DNA from: Bacteroidota bacterium
GTDB lineage: Bacteria; Bacteroidota; Bacteroidia; Bacteroidales; FEN-979
Reading direction: 5' to 3'
Assembly (NCBI GenBank): GCA_026391355.1
Contig: JAPLDH010000045.1
Span: 1-41,619 of the forward strand
DNA length: 41,619 bases
Shown here piece after piece: positions 8,717-17,612 of the stretch (position 1 is the stretch's first letter; the number at the start of each line of letters is the position of its first letter). The translations under genes were made by a program, and so were the position numbers. The notes under the pieces were generated by a model. It did not search any database, had not been told where the DNA came from, and saw nothing but the letters and a program-made list of their open reading frames with translations.

Positions 8717-9667
8717 ATGGGTCTTTTCAACATTTTTTCCAGAGAGAAAAAGGAAAATCTTGAAAAAGGTTTGGAAAAAACCAAAACCTCCCTCTTTTCC
8801 AAGATTTCCAAAGCGGTTGTTGGAAAATCCAGGGTCGATGATGATGTTCTCGATAACCTCGAAGAGATCCTTGTTTCCTCTGACGTAGGCGTCGAAACAA
8901 CCCTACGCATTATCGACCGTATCCAGAAAAGAACAGCTAAGGACAAATACCTCGGAACATCGGAGTTAAACCGCATCCTGAAGGAGGAAATTGTAGCTCT
9001 TTTACAGGAAAACAAATCGGAAGACCTGATGGAATTCTCTCTTCCTTCAGGCATAAAGCCCTATGTGATTATGGTTGTCGGTGTGAATGGAGTCGGAAAG
9101 ACCACCACCATCGGAAAATTAGCATGGCAGTTTAAAAAATCAGGCAACAGTGTCCTTTTGGGTGCTGCTGATACTTTTCGAGCCGCTGCAGTCGATCAAC
9201 TGAAAATATGGTCGGAGCGCGTGGATGTTCCTATTGTTATGCAACCCATGGGATCGGATCCTGCTTCTGTGGCATTCGATACGGTGAAATCTGCCATCGC
9301 AAGGAATACAAACGTTGTGATCATCGATACGGCTGGCAGATTGCATAATAAAATCAATCTGATGAATGAGCTTTCCAAAATCCGGAAAGTCATTCAAAAA
9401 CTCATCCCTGATGCTCCCCATGAAACTCTCCTTATCCTTGATGCCTCTACAGGTCAGAATGCCATCGAACAAGCCAAACAATTTATCGCTGTAACTGATG
9501 TTAATGCCATTGCATTGACAAAACTCGACGGAACCGCAAAAGGAGGTGTTGTACTTGGGATCTCTGACCAGTTTAAAATCCCTGTGAAATATATTGGGAT
9601 AGGGGAGAAGATGGAAGATCTTCAGCTCTTCAACCGTTTCGAATTCGTCGACAGTCTCTTCACTTAA
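8717..9667 (+). CDS. ftsY: Signal recognition particle receptor FtsY
   Basis: This 316-residue SRP GTPase has an N-domain of four helices (residues 1-95) and a G-domain with GVNGVGKTTTIGKLAW as P-loop, DTFRAAAVDQLKIW as the insertion box, DTAGR as G3 and TKLDGTAKGG as G4/G5. FtsY docks ribosome-SRP complexes at the inner membrane. The short N-terminus, lacking the long acidic A-domain of enterobacteria, is normal for this phylum. rimO follows after 9 bases, so the two are co-transcribed. Confidence 0.97.
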   Translation: MGLFNIFSREKKENLEKGLEKTKTSLFSKISKAVVGKSRVDDDVLDNLEEILVSSDVGVETTLRIIDRIQKRTAKDKYLGTSELNRILKEEIVALLQENKSEDLMEFSLPSGIKPYVIMVVGVNGVGKTTTIGKLAWQFKKSGNSVLLGAADTFRAAAVDQLKIWSERVDVPIVMQPMGSDPASVAFDTVKSAIARNTNVVIIDTAGRLHNKINLMNELSKIRKVIQKLIPDAPHETLLILDASTGQNAIEQAKQFIAVTDVNAIALTKLDGTAKGGVVLGISDQFKIPVKYIGIGEKMEDLQLFNRFEFVDSLFT

Positions 9668-9676
9668 AAAAATTTC

Positions 9677-10993
9677 TTGAAAATAAAAACTGCTCCTCGG
9701 AAGATTGGGATTGTTTCTCTCGGTTGTGCAAAGAATCTTGTGGATAGCGAGGTATTGATGCACCAACTGAAAGAGGATAACTTCAATCTGATCATGAATC
9801 CGGAAGATACTGAAGATATGGATGCTGTAATCATCAATACTTGTGGTTTTATACTTGATGCAAAACAGGAATCCATCGACACAATCCTACGCTTTGCCAA
9901 GGCAAAAGAACAACATCAATTACGGGAAATATACGTCATGGGGTGTCTTTCCCAGCGATATGAATCCCAGCTTCGTATGGAGATTCCGGAAGTAAATGAG
10001 TTTTATGGTGTAAATGACCTGGAAAAAATTATCCAAAGGATCGGTGGAAAATTCAGGAACACTCTTCTGGGAGAAAGGGAGATTTCTACACCTAAGCATT
10101 ATGCTTACCTGAAAATCGCTGAAGGATGCGACCGGAAATGCTCCTTTTGTGCCATTCCCTTGATCAGGGGCAGGCACGTTTCAACTCCGATGAAAGATAT
10201 AATTAAAGAAGCCACGTTTCTTGTCAACAAAGGTGTAAAGGAGCTAAATATTATTTCTCAGGATACTACTTATTATGGTATGGATTTATACCATCAAAGA
10301 CGATTGCCGGAACTCCTGGAATCCCTTTCTGCCATTTCTGATCTTGAATGGATCCGCCTGAATTATCTCTATCCTCATGATTTTCCAATGGAACTTCTTG
10401 ATGTAATAAACAGAAATACAAACATTTGTAAATATATCGATCTCCCATTACAACATATAAATTCCAGGATTTTAAAATCCATGCGCAGAGGGATAGGCAC
10501 TGAAGGAACAAAAAAGCTGATCCGTTCAATCCGGAATAAGATACCGGATATCGCAATCCGGACGACATTTATTGTTGGTTATCCGGGAGAAACTGTTGCG
10601 GAATTTGAAGAACTTGTTGCTTTCATCCAACTGGAAAAATTCGACAGGGTTGGTGCTTTTCTTTATTCACATGAAGAGGATACACTTGCGTTTCGACTGA
10701 AAGACAATATTCCATATACCATCAAAAAGCATCGGATGGATGAGATCATGAAATTACAAGAGGAAATATCGTATCAACAAAATTTCCAAAAAATAGGTAA
10801 AATTTATAAGGTATTGATTGATAGGGAGGATGAGGATTATTTTGTTGGAAGAACAGAATTTGATGCCCCTGAAGTGGATAATGAAGTATTAATTTCGAAA
10901 ACATCTTTGCCTGTCCTTACCGGGAAATTCTATTCCGTAAAGATCACTGGTGCACTGGAATTTGACCTGATAGGTGAAATTCAGAGTGATTGA
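9677..10993 (+). CDS. rimO: Ribosomal protein uS12 methylthiotransferase RimO
   Basis: This 438-residue protein has the three parts of a methylthiotransferase: an N-terminal MTTase domain with GIVSLGCAKNLVDSE and two more cluster cysteines (NTCGF, MGCLSQRY), a radical SAM core with CDRKCSFC near residue 152, and a C-terminal TRAM domain (VLIDREDEDYFVGRT). It adds a methylthio group to an aspartate of uS12. The start is a TTG at 9677: no ATG occurs before the conserved GCAKNL motif, so the TTG start is needed. Confidence 0.95.
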   Translation: MKIKTAPRKIGIVSLGCAKNLVDSEVLMHQLKEDNFNLIMNPEDTEDMDAVIINTCGFILDAKQESIDTILRFAKAKEQHQLREIYVMGCLSQRYESQLRMEIPEVNEFYGVNDLEKIIQRIGGKFRNTLLGEREISTPKHYAYLKIAEGCDRKCSFCAIPLIRGRHVSTPMKDIIKEATFLVNKGVKELNIISQDTTYYGMDLYHQRRLPELLESLSAISDLEWIRLNYLYPHDFPMELLDVINRNTNICKYIDLPLQHINSRILKSMRRGIGTEGTKKLIRSIRNKIPDIAIRTTFIVGYPGETVAEFEELVAFIQLEKFDRVGAFLYSHEEDTLAFRLKDNIPYTIKKHRMDEIMKLQEEISYQQNFQKIGKIYKVLIDREDEDYFVGRTEFDAPEVDNEVLISKTSLPVLTGKFYSVKITGALEFDLIGEIQSD

Positions 10994-11018
10994 TTATTAT
11001 TAAATCCATAATAATTTA

Positions 11019-11026
11019 TATTTTTG
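11019..11026 (+). promoter_or_regulatory. Bacteroidota-type -7 promoter element
   Basis: TATTTTTG fits TAnnTTTG, 17 bases before the ATG at 11044. Its position argues that the gene downstream starts at 11044 and not further upstream in the open frame. Confidence 0.5.
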
Positions 11027-11043
11027 CCAAAAAAAATATTCCT

Positions 11044-11820
11044 ATGAAGACAAAAGCTATTATTCTTGCAATTATTTTTTTAATGCCTGTGTTTTTGTTC
11101 GCCCAGCAAACTGCGAATGAAATAAAAACAAATGATACCACAAATCGTACAAATCCAAAAGGTCAGAAAATCGGATACTGGGAAGAACGAGTTGCTGATC
11201 AGATTGTTAAAGGGTATTATATCAACGATAAAAAAACGGGTAACTGGATTACCGTCCTTACCAGTGGTTTGATAGTGAAACTGGAAAGTTTTGAAAACAA
11301 TAAGAAAAATGGAGTTTCCCTGACCCTGGACCGTAAAGGGCATTTGACAAAGCAGGAATACTATAAAAATGATCTTCTGAACGGACCTTCAACCAGTTAT
11401 AATAATTATAATGAGCTGCCTGTTTCTGAGATTTATTACTCCGCCGGGCTAAAGAATGGGATCTCTAAAACGTATTATGAGAACGGAAAGGTGCAGGAAA
11501 ATGCCACCTATAAAAATGATAAAAAGGATGGGGAGGTCACATGGTACACCAATGCCGGAAAACAGATCGCTTCCTACCTGTATAATGATGGGTTTTTTCA
11601 TGGCATTCAAAAAACTTATTACGATAATGATACACTTCAATCCGTAACAAACTACATAAAAAATATTCAGACCGGTGATTACAGAGAATACTATCGTAAT
11701 GGGAAAGTTAAATTATCCGGAACATACCAGAATGGTCAGAAAGAAGGTGCATGGGTTGATTACGATGAGACCGGAAAAGCCATAAAGACTACCAGGTATA
11801 AAAACGGTGTGGAGAAATAA
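11044..11820 (+). CDS. Exported MORN-repeat (YwqK-like) protein
   Basis: Starting at ATG 11044, the protein has 258 residues. A signal peptide (MKTKAIILAIIFLMPVFLFA, then QQ) is followed by about seven MORN-2 type units of the YYxNGKxxxxxxYKNDKKDG kind. Examples are YYENGKVQENATYKNDKKDG and YYRNGKVKLSGTYQNGQKEG. Such proteins are often annotated as YwqK-family antitoxins in Bacteroidota, but that label has little support for exported ones. It probably forms a beta-hairpin rod in the periplasm or at the surface. A frame open further upstream to 10990 overlaps rimO and its own promoter, so it was not used. Confidence 0.8.
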   Translation: MKTKAIILAIIFLMPVFLFAQQTANEIKTNDTTNRTNPKGQKIGYWEERVADQIVKGYYINDKKTGNWITVLTSGLIVKLESFENNKKNGVSLTLDRKGHLTKQEYYKNDLLNGPSTSYNNYNELPVSEIYYSAGLKNGISKTYYENGKVQENATYKNDKKDGEVTWYTNAGKQIASYLYNDGFFHGIQKTYYDNDTLQSVTNYIKNIQTGDYREYYRNGKVKLSGTYQNGQKEGAWVDYDETGKAIKTTRYKNGVEK

Positions 11821-11821
11821 T

Positions 11822-12946
11822 TTACAATTCTTCTGATAATTTTTTGAAAAGATCCGGCCATCGGATCTTTCCTGCTTTTGAGCCAAATCTTACGAAGATG
11901 ATCTTTTTTCCGGGGGAAATATAAATGAATTGTCCCAAAATACCCTTGGCAAAAAAGTCCCCGTCTTCAATTACCCGCCAATGATAAGTATATGGGTACC
12001 CCTGCGAGTCTCTCGAATCGTTGGTGATCGTTAGTGTTTGTTGAATCCATCCTGCGGGAATAATTTCCTTATTGCCCCACTGACCGCTATTGATAAATAA
12101 CTGACCGAATTTTGCAAAATCAGTAGGCCTGGCGTTTATACAGCAAAAGGCTTTATTCGAATTGTGCTTTTTGCTGTCTTTGCTCCAGGTTGCGTCGTAC
12201 TCCATCCCTAACTTTCTCCATATCTTTTCCTCAAGATAATCAGATATCCTTCTTCCTGTTGCCTTTTCAAGAATCATGGCAAGAATTTGCGTATTTGCAC
12301 TTTGATACTGATAAATTTGTCCGGGTTTGGATATTACTTTTAGTTTTCTGCAATACTGTTTCAAATCCAAACCATAATAAAATTTGGCCATTCCACTGAA
12401 GGGATTGTAATACCCTTCTTTGAAATCAATTCCTGAGCGCATCTCCAATAAATCCTTAATAGTAACATCCTGAAATCCATTATCTTTTATCTCCGGAAGA
12501 AAATCAGTAACAGGTTGATCTACACTTTTTATATATCCTTCCTGTATTGCTATACCTGTCAATGCTGCAATAAAGGATTTGGAAATAGAAAATGAAGGGA
12601 ATATCGATGACCTTGAATATCCTTTCCTGTAGTTTTCGTAGATCAGGGTGTCATTCCGGATGATGAGAAATGCAAGTGTACTATTCCGGTAAAGAAAATC
12701 GTCCAGATCTGAAGATCCACCCTGGGAAAGATATTCCTGGGGCAATGAAAGGGAAATATGGGATAGTGATTCGGGAAAAGGGGAAGGAGGTGATTGTTTT
12801 CTGAGCGTATCAGCAGGAAATTTTTTATAATCATTGATATCAGCAAAATTCCAGTAAATATAACGGATTACATGACATGAAGAAAGAGAGGACAGGAGGA
12901 GAATACAAATGTAATATCTGAATCTCAGGTTAGTGGGCAATGCCAT
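11822..12946 (-). CDS. Serine hydrolase lipoprotein, class C beta-lactamase fold
   Basis: This 374-residue protein has an N-terminal hydrophobic segment and a lipobox (LSSC near residue 23), so it is probably anchored in the periplasm-facing or outer membrane. The catalytic SxxK is in SFSISKSF near residue 121, with the YQYQSANTQ segment supplying the YxN-like motif and a C-terminal GSKAGK stretch standing where the KTG triad would be. Family members are esterases, peptidases or DD-peptidase-like; true beta-lactamase activity is not implied. It is convergent with the MORN gene, with one base between stops, and overlaps the small lipoprotein upstream by 17 bases. Confidence 0.85.
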   Translation of the reverse strand: MALPTNLRFRYYICILLLSSLSSCHVIRYIYWNFADINDYKKFPADTLRKQSPPSPFPESLSHISLSLPQEYLSQGGSSDLDDFLYRNSTLAFLIIRNDTLIYENYRKGYSRSSIFPSFSISKSFIAALTGIAIQEGYIKSVDQPVTDFLPEIKDNGFQDVTIKDLLEMRSGIDFKEGYYNPFSGMAKFYYGLDLKQYCRKLKVISKPGQIYQYQSANTQILAMILEKATGRRISDYLEEKIWRKLGMEYDATWSKDSKKHNSNKAFCCINARPTDFAKFGQLFINSGQWGNKEIIPAGWIQQTLTITNDSRDSQGYPYTYHWRVIEDGDFFAKGILGQFIYISPGKKIIFVRFGSKAGKIRWPDLFKKLSEEL

Positions 12947-13151
12947 TTTTTATTACATATTCTTTCTTAACAGATCGGGTTTTATAAGAGTACCTTTGAC
13001 CATAATTACTACGATTCTTCTTGGTATTATATGTTTTGTGATAATGATTTGATTGACAGGTATTCATCCTGGAACTCCCACACGACGAAAGAAAGGCAAT
13101 CAAAATAACTGAAATAATGATATAACCCGTAATAATTTTCTGTTTAGTCAT
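12930..13151 (-). CDS. Small basic lipoprotein, unknown function
   Basis: This 73-residue protein has a signal peptide and lipobox (AFLSSC, Cys near residue 24) followed by a Ser/Tyr/Lys/Asn-rich basic tail. Proteins of this shape are common in Bacteroidota and have no known role. It precedes and overlaps the serine hydrolase gene by 17 bases, which suggests joint translation. The family is not recognised. Confidence 0.65.
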   Translation of the reverse strand: MTKQKIITGYIIISVILIAFLSSCGSSRMNTCQSNHYHKTYNTKKNRSNYGQRYSYKTRSVKKEYVIKNGIAH

Positions 13152-13232
13152 GAAATTCTCTGTTTTAAGATATCATGATGAATGGAGGAGTAAAATTATC
13201 ATTTTTATTAAACACAGGGTAAAAAAAATTTA

Positions 13233-13240
13233 TATTTTTG
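13233..13240 (+). promoter_or_regulatory. Bacteroidota-type -7 promoter element
   Basis: TATTTTTG matches TAnnTTTG, 48 bases before the ATG at 13289, and would drive the surface-uptake gene group that follows. The leader shows no cobalamin riboswitch features. Confidence 0.45.
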
Positions 13241-13288
13241 TAGTAAATATTCATCATTTTATTCCATTCATACGTTAATATACACATT

Positions 13289-14593
13289 ATGAAAAGAACT
13301 GTTATAATTTCGATTCTTGTTACCTTTCTGTTGATGGTAACAAATAGTATCTTAGTTGCACAAAGAACAACTACGGTCAACCAGATCATTGTTGTTAATG
13401 GAGGTAATTTTAATAATCCCGCTGATTATGTTACAGTTGAAACCTATAATCCAACAACTCAAACGGTGACTGTATTTGATACAATATATACGCAATCGGT
13501 TCAGGACGTGGTCATTTTTGATCATTTTGCATTTGTTGCAGCGCAGGATTCCATTATAAAATACGATATCGATACTTATCAGAGAGTGGCAGAGGTTGCT
13601 GATTCAGGAATTTCAAGGATCTACTACACAAATAATAAACTTATTGTTTCCAAGCAATTTCCGGTTGTACGATTTTATGTTGAAGTCCTGGATGCCACGA
13701 GTCTTTCCACAATAGCCATGGTTGAAGGAATTTCAGGGGATTGTCGTGGAATTGAAATGTACCCCGATTCAATATATGTTGCAGTAAACGGAGGATATTC
13801 AGGGTTGGAAGGGAAGATGGCGATAATTAATGCCTCCACCTGGTCCTTGGTCAGGGAACTTAATTTTGGACCACAGGCCATTGGAATAGATGACCTTTTT
13901 AATTATAACGGTCATATTTATTCAGTTAACCAAACACCATACGGCGCTGGTGATACTGGAAGTGTAACAAAATATAACGTTTTTAATGGAACCTATGATA
14001 ATCATATGCTGGGTGTTAATATGGGATCAGGTATTGGGATCAGCGGAAGTTATTTATACGCCGGAATGAATTATGGTATTGGCTCCTATAATCTCAATAC
14101 CGATACTATTGCGATTGCAGGCATCATTCCTGATCCGGGTTCAGCGAATCATATTTATCTTCTGGCTACAGCCCTGGATTACCTCAATAACCTTTTCTAC
14201 ATGAATATTGGTAATTACAACACTTTTGGTATTGGCATTGTCGCTACCATCAACGGAGATTCCGTTACATCATTCCAGGAAGGGTTGAGTGCAAATGCGC
14301 TGGCCATTGATTTTCGCACACCTACAGGGATCAAACCTGCAAAAATTAAAGGAGAGGTATTATCAATCTTCCCGAACCCGGTTACGGATATGTTGAACAT
14401 CGTTGTCACCGGAAAAGAAGTTGCCAGGAGAATCAGGATATCAGATGTTACAGGAAATATTATTTACGATAACAATATTGGTGAAAATCAACAAACCGCG
14501 AGGATTGATTGCTCAACTTTTGCAAGCGGGGTTTATTTTCTTACTTTGATTACTGATAATGGTTTTACAACTAAGAAATTTACGAAAAAGTAG
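13289..14593 (+). CDS. Secreted beta-propeller protein with type IX sorting domain
   Basis: This protein has 434 residues. A signal peptide (first about 25 residues, ending VAQ) is followed by a region of repeated blade-like motifs (IKYDIDTYQRV, VAVNGGYSG, VTKYNVFNGTY) typical of YncE/DUF5074 propellers. The last about 80 residues form a T9SS C-terminal domain: SIFPNPVTDMLNIV, then FASGVYFLTLITDNG and a terminal TKKFTKK. It should cross the outer membrane by the type IX system and sit on the cell surface. It is first of four plus-strand genes that include a TonB-dependent receptor and a second propeller lipoprotein, so a capture role for the same ligand is likely. Confidence 0.85.
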   Translation: MKRTVIISILVTFLLMVTNSILVAQRTTTVNQIIVVNGGNFNNPADYVTVETYNPTTQTVTVFDTIYTQSVQDVVIFDHFAFVAAQDSIIKYDIDTYQRVAEVADSGISRIYYTNNKLIVSKQFPVVRFYVEVLDATSLSTIAMVEGISGDCRGIEMYPDSIYVAVNGGYSGLEGKMAIINASTWSLVRELNFGPQAIGIDDLFNYNGHIYSVNQTPYGAGDTGSVTKYNVFNGTYDNHMLGVNMGSGIGISGSYLYAGMNYGIGSYNLNTDTIAIAGIIPDPGSANHIYLLATALDYLNNLFYMNIGNYNTFGIGIVATINGDSVTSFQEGLSANALAIDFRTPTGIKPAKIKGEVLSIFPNPVTDMLNIVVTGKEVARRIRISDVTGNIIYDNNIGENQQTARIDCSTFASGVYFLTLITDNGFTTKKFTKK

Positions 14594-14646
14594 TTGATTG
14601 ATCTTTCTTTGACCCAATCACTTATTATCATTATTCTACCCTGATC

Positions 14647-15657
14647 ATGATGAAGGTTACCACAGGATGTTATTTCCTTTTATCAGTTATTATCATTTTT
14701 TCATTCAATTGTGTTTTTGGCCAGTATCCACCACCTGCGGGTCAGCCGGGAACTACAGCCATGTACAAAGACAGTTCATCGTTTATCAGTTGGGCAAAGT
14801 ACTGTAAGGTTCAGAGAGGTTATGTAAAAATCTCAGATACTACATTTCTCTACAACGGAACAAATAAAGCAACCTATGGCGATGAATATTGGGGTGTAGG
14901 CAGGGCGAATGATTCAGTGGTGAGTCTTGGTGATGCCGGTTGTGCAACCCTCTCTTTTGATCCTCCGATCATTAATGGCGATGGCTTTGACTTCGCTGTT
15001 TTTGAAAATGGCCTGAGTGATACTTTCCTGGAACTTGCATTCGTTGAGGTCAGTTCGGATGGTGTAAGATATGTCCGGTTTCCATCAGTATCCCTGACAC
15101 AAACCAATACCCAGGTAGGTACTTTTGGAACCCTCGATGCAACAAAGATCAATAATCTGGCTGGGAAATACCGGGATCTGTATGGGACTCCCTTTAATCT
15201 TGACGATATTAAAGATTCCAGCGGAATTAACCTCAATCATATCACACAAATGCGGATTATTGATGTGGTTGGCTGCATTCAACCCCCATATGCAACTTAC
15301 GATTCCCAGGGACATATCGTTAATGATCTTTGGCCTACACCATTCTGGAATTGCGGGTTTGACCTGGATGCAGTCGGGGTCATCCACTCCGGTATAGCCG
15401 CGATTGAAGACCATCATCCGGATTCATTTATTAATATCTACCCAAACCCGGTAAAATCGCAGGTTAAGCTATCTGTTAAAAAACCTCAGATGGTTTCTAC
15501 AATCATAACGGATGTTATCGGAAGAGTGATCATTTCAAGAACCGAACTATTGAATTCTGTGATGTTGGACTTCTCATTTTTCCCAAATGGAATCTATTTC
15601 GCACATTTCTCATTTTCCGATGGAACCATTGAATCCAAAAAAATTATCAAACAATAG
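14647..15657 (+). CDS. Secreted surface protein with type IX sorting domain
   Basis: This protein has 336 residues, with ATG at 14647 (14650 also possible). A signal peptide ends near FGQ. The body (residues 25-255) has DGFDFAVFENG, VEVSSDGVRYVRFP and a C-terminal FDLDAVGVI. This pattern is seen in Bacteroidota surface proteins encoded next to BtuB-like receptors; it looks like a beta-sandwich of unknown fold. A T9SS domain (NIYPNPVKSQVKLSV, then FFPNGIYFAHFSF) closes the chain. It probably works with the receptor 27 bases downstream, perhaps as a ligand-binding accessory. Ligand specificity cannot be read from the sequence. Confidence 0.8.
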   Translation: MMKVTTGCYFLLSVIIIFSFNCVFGQYPPPAGQPGTTAMYKDSSSFISWAKYCKVQRGYVKISDTTFLYNGTNKATYGDEYWGVGRANDSVVSLGDAGCATLSFDPPIINGDGFDFAVFENGLSDTFLELAFVEVSSDGVRYVRFPSVSLTQTNTQVGTFGTLDATKINNLAGKYRDLYGTPFNLDDIKDSSGINLNHITQMRIIDVVGCIQPPYATYDSQGHIVNDLWPTPFWNCGFDLDAVGVIHSGIAAIEDHHPDSFINIYPNPVKSQVKLSVKKPQMVSTIITDVIGRVIISRTELLNSVMLDFSFFPNGIYFAHFSFSDGTIESKKIIKQ

Positions 15658-15683
15658 TTCATGTACCTTCATACTCTAATGTC

Positions 15684-17585
15684 TTGATAAACAGAATTAT
15701 ATTTATTGTTTCTGTTACTTTGATCCTCTTTTGTGGTGCGTTTCACCAATCTGCTTTCTCTCAAAACCTTAAAGATACCCTGCACCTTAATGAAGTTGAG
15801 GTGAAATCCAGTTTTGCCGTTAAGAATGAGGGATTTAAAAGGGTCATCATTGATTCAACTTTTCTTATTCATCATCTTGATGCAGATCTGTCAACAATTC
15901 TAAACAATTATTCAACTATTTTTATTAAATCTTATGGTAACGGGAAACTTGCAACCGTTTCATTCCGTGGAACTTCAGCCAACCATACCGATGTTGAATG
16001 GAACGGGATCAGCATCAATTCGCCCATGCTTGGACAAATGGACCTGACCCAGGTCCCTGTTTCCCAATTCGATGCCATTGAAATTCTCTATGGGGCATCT
16101 GGCATTGCCAAAACAAGCGGCGCTTTCGGAGGTGTGATCAACCTTGTTACTACTCCTGACTGGGAAAACAGGATAAATGTCAGGCTTTCACAGTCACTTG
16201 CAAGTTTCTACACCTGGAATACGTCAGCAAACATTGCCCTCGGGAATGGATCCTTCCAGACTATAACAAAATTCAATTACACCAACTCACTTAATAATTT
16301 CCTTTACATTGATGACCAGACAAAGCAATGGACACGACCGCTATATTCTGGATATAACATTTCAGGTGTTTCGGAAGAACTGTTTTACCGGTTCCTTAAG
16401 CACAATTTTCTTACTGCGAAAGTCTGGTACAGCCAGGATTTTAAGAACCTGAATGCCATTGAGATTGAAACCATGACTGACAGATCCCTGAGAAGTCTCA
16501 TCGAGTGGAAATACATCCATTCAAAATATTCCCTCACCGCCAGATCTGCTTTTATCGCCCAATACCAGAATTATAAATCCGATACATCCATCAACAATAC
16601 GCACCAGTATTATTCTTCAGTCAATCGGCTTAGGATGATATGGAACCCGTGGGAGAAACTGACCATCCGGCCTGGAGTGGACATCAACTTTGACCGGGTT
16701 TATTCAGATGGATACTCCGGACCGAAATCAAGATCCACGATCGGTGCATTTTCCGAATTCAATTATAATTTTTCGAAAAAGGTCGGAATGTCACTGGTAG
16801 TCAGGGAGGATGTGATTGATGGTAAATTCCTTCCGCTGATCCCGGCACTGGGATTCAATTACAACCCGTTAAATAAGATCAACCTTACAATCTCAGCCAA
16901 TATATCCAGGAATTACCGGTACCCTTCCCTGAATGATCTTTACTGGAAGTTGAGTGGAAATCCCGAACTTAAACCGGAACAGGATTACTCCGGCGAAATG
17001 GGCTTAACATGGAACCGCCTTTCTTCCAATGAGAAATTTTTTATAGAGGCGCAGGTTTCGGGCTATTATTCCGTAATGTATGACCTGATATTATGGAAAC
17101 CACAGATATCCAGTAGTTTATGGCGTCCGGAGAATGTCAATGAAGTCCTGGCAAGGGGCATTGAGACCGGGCTCAATATCAGGTTCTTCCTGGGTAAATG
17201 GAGCCTGCTCTCCAATAACAATTATCATTACTGCCGTTCAACCTATGCCGGCTCGGTACAAGATTCACGTTATCCTATTGGTAGTCAGGTCATGTTTATC
17301 CCGATCCACCAGGCAAATTCCTCCCTCACAATCAGATGGAGGGAGTTCTTCGGCTCATGGAACTGGTCATACAGGAGCGGCAGGTACGATGCGACGGAGT
17401 ACATTATGCCCGGCTACGCATTATCCGATATTATTTTGGGAAAAAATTTTATTATTAAGAAATTTATCCTATCTTTACAACTTAAAATAAATAACCTGTT
17501 TGATCTGGATTATCAATCGATAAAAAATTATGCGGAACCAGGCAGGAATTATGCATTTACACTAAGAATACAATTTAAAAAGTAA
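15684..17585 (+). CDS. TonB-dependent outer membrane receptor, BtuB-like
   Basis: This 633-residue protein has a signal peptide (to about residue 27, AFSQ), a plug domain (VSFRGTSANHTDVEWNGISI, then ILYGASGIAKTSGAFGGVINL) and a 22-strand type barrel ending in aromatic FTLRIQFKK. The length is that of small vitamin-type receptors rather than SusC proteins. No carboxypeptidase-like N-terminal extension is present. The neighbouring beta-propeller lipoprotein recalls the BtuB-BtuG pair that takes up cobalamin in Bacteroides, so corrinoid is the leading ligand guess. The start appears to be TTG at 15684, as the signal peptide has no in-frame ATG. No cobalamin riboswitch is seen upstream. Confidence 0.85.
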   Translation: MINRIIFIVSVTLILFCGAFHQSAFSQNLKDTLHLNEVEVKSSFAVKNEGFKRVIIDSTFLIHHLDADLSTILNNYSTIFIKSYGNGKLATVSFRGTSANHTDVEWNGISINSPMLGQMDLTQVPVSQFDAIEILYGASGIAKTSGAFGGVINLVTTPDWENRINVRLSQSLASFYTWNTSANIALGNGSFQTITKFNYTNSLNNFLYIDDQTKQWTRPLYSGYNISGVSEELFYRFLKHNFLTAKVWYSQDFKNLNAIEIETMTDRSLRSLIEWKYIHSKYSLTARSAFIAQYQNYKSDTSINNTHQYYSSVNRLRMIWNPWEKLTIRPGVDINFDRVYSDGYSGPKSRSTIGAFSEFNYNFSKKVGMSLVVREDVIDGKFLPLIPALGFNYNPLNKINLTISANISRNYRYPSLNDLYWKLSGNPELKPEQDYSGEMGLTWNRLSSNEKFFIEAQVSGYYSVMYDLILWKPQISSSLWRPENVNEVLARGIETGLNIRFFLGKWSLLSNNNYHYCRSTYAGSVQDSRYPIGSQVMFIPIHQANSSLTIRWREFFGSWNWSYRSGRYDATEYIMPGYALSDIILGKNFIIKKFILSLQLKINNLFDLDYQSIKNYAEPGRNYAFTLRIQFKK

Positions 17586-17612
17586 GGCAGGCAGGTTAGT
17601 TAATACCCAAAG

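Noticed and set aside
13152-13288. Cobalamin riboswitch before the uptake locus
   Set aside because: The leader is short and AT-rich, with no B12-box-like conserved segment and too little room for the fold.
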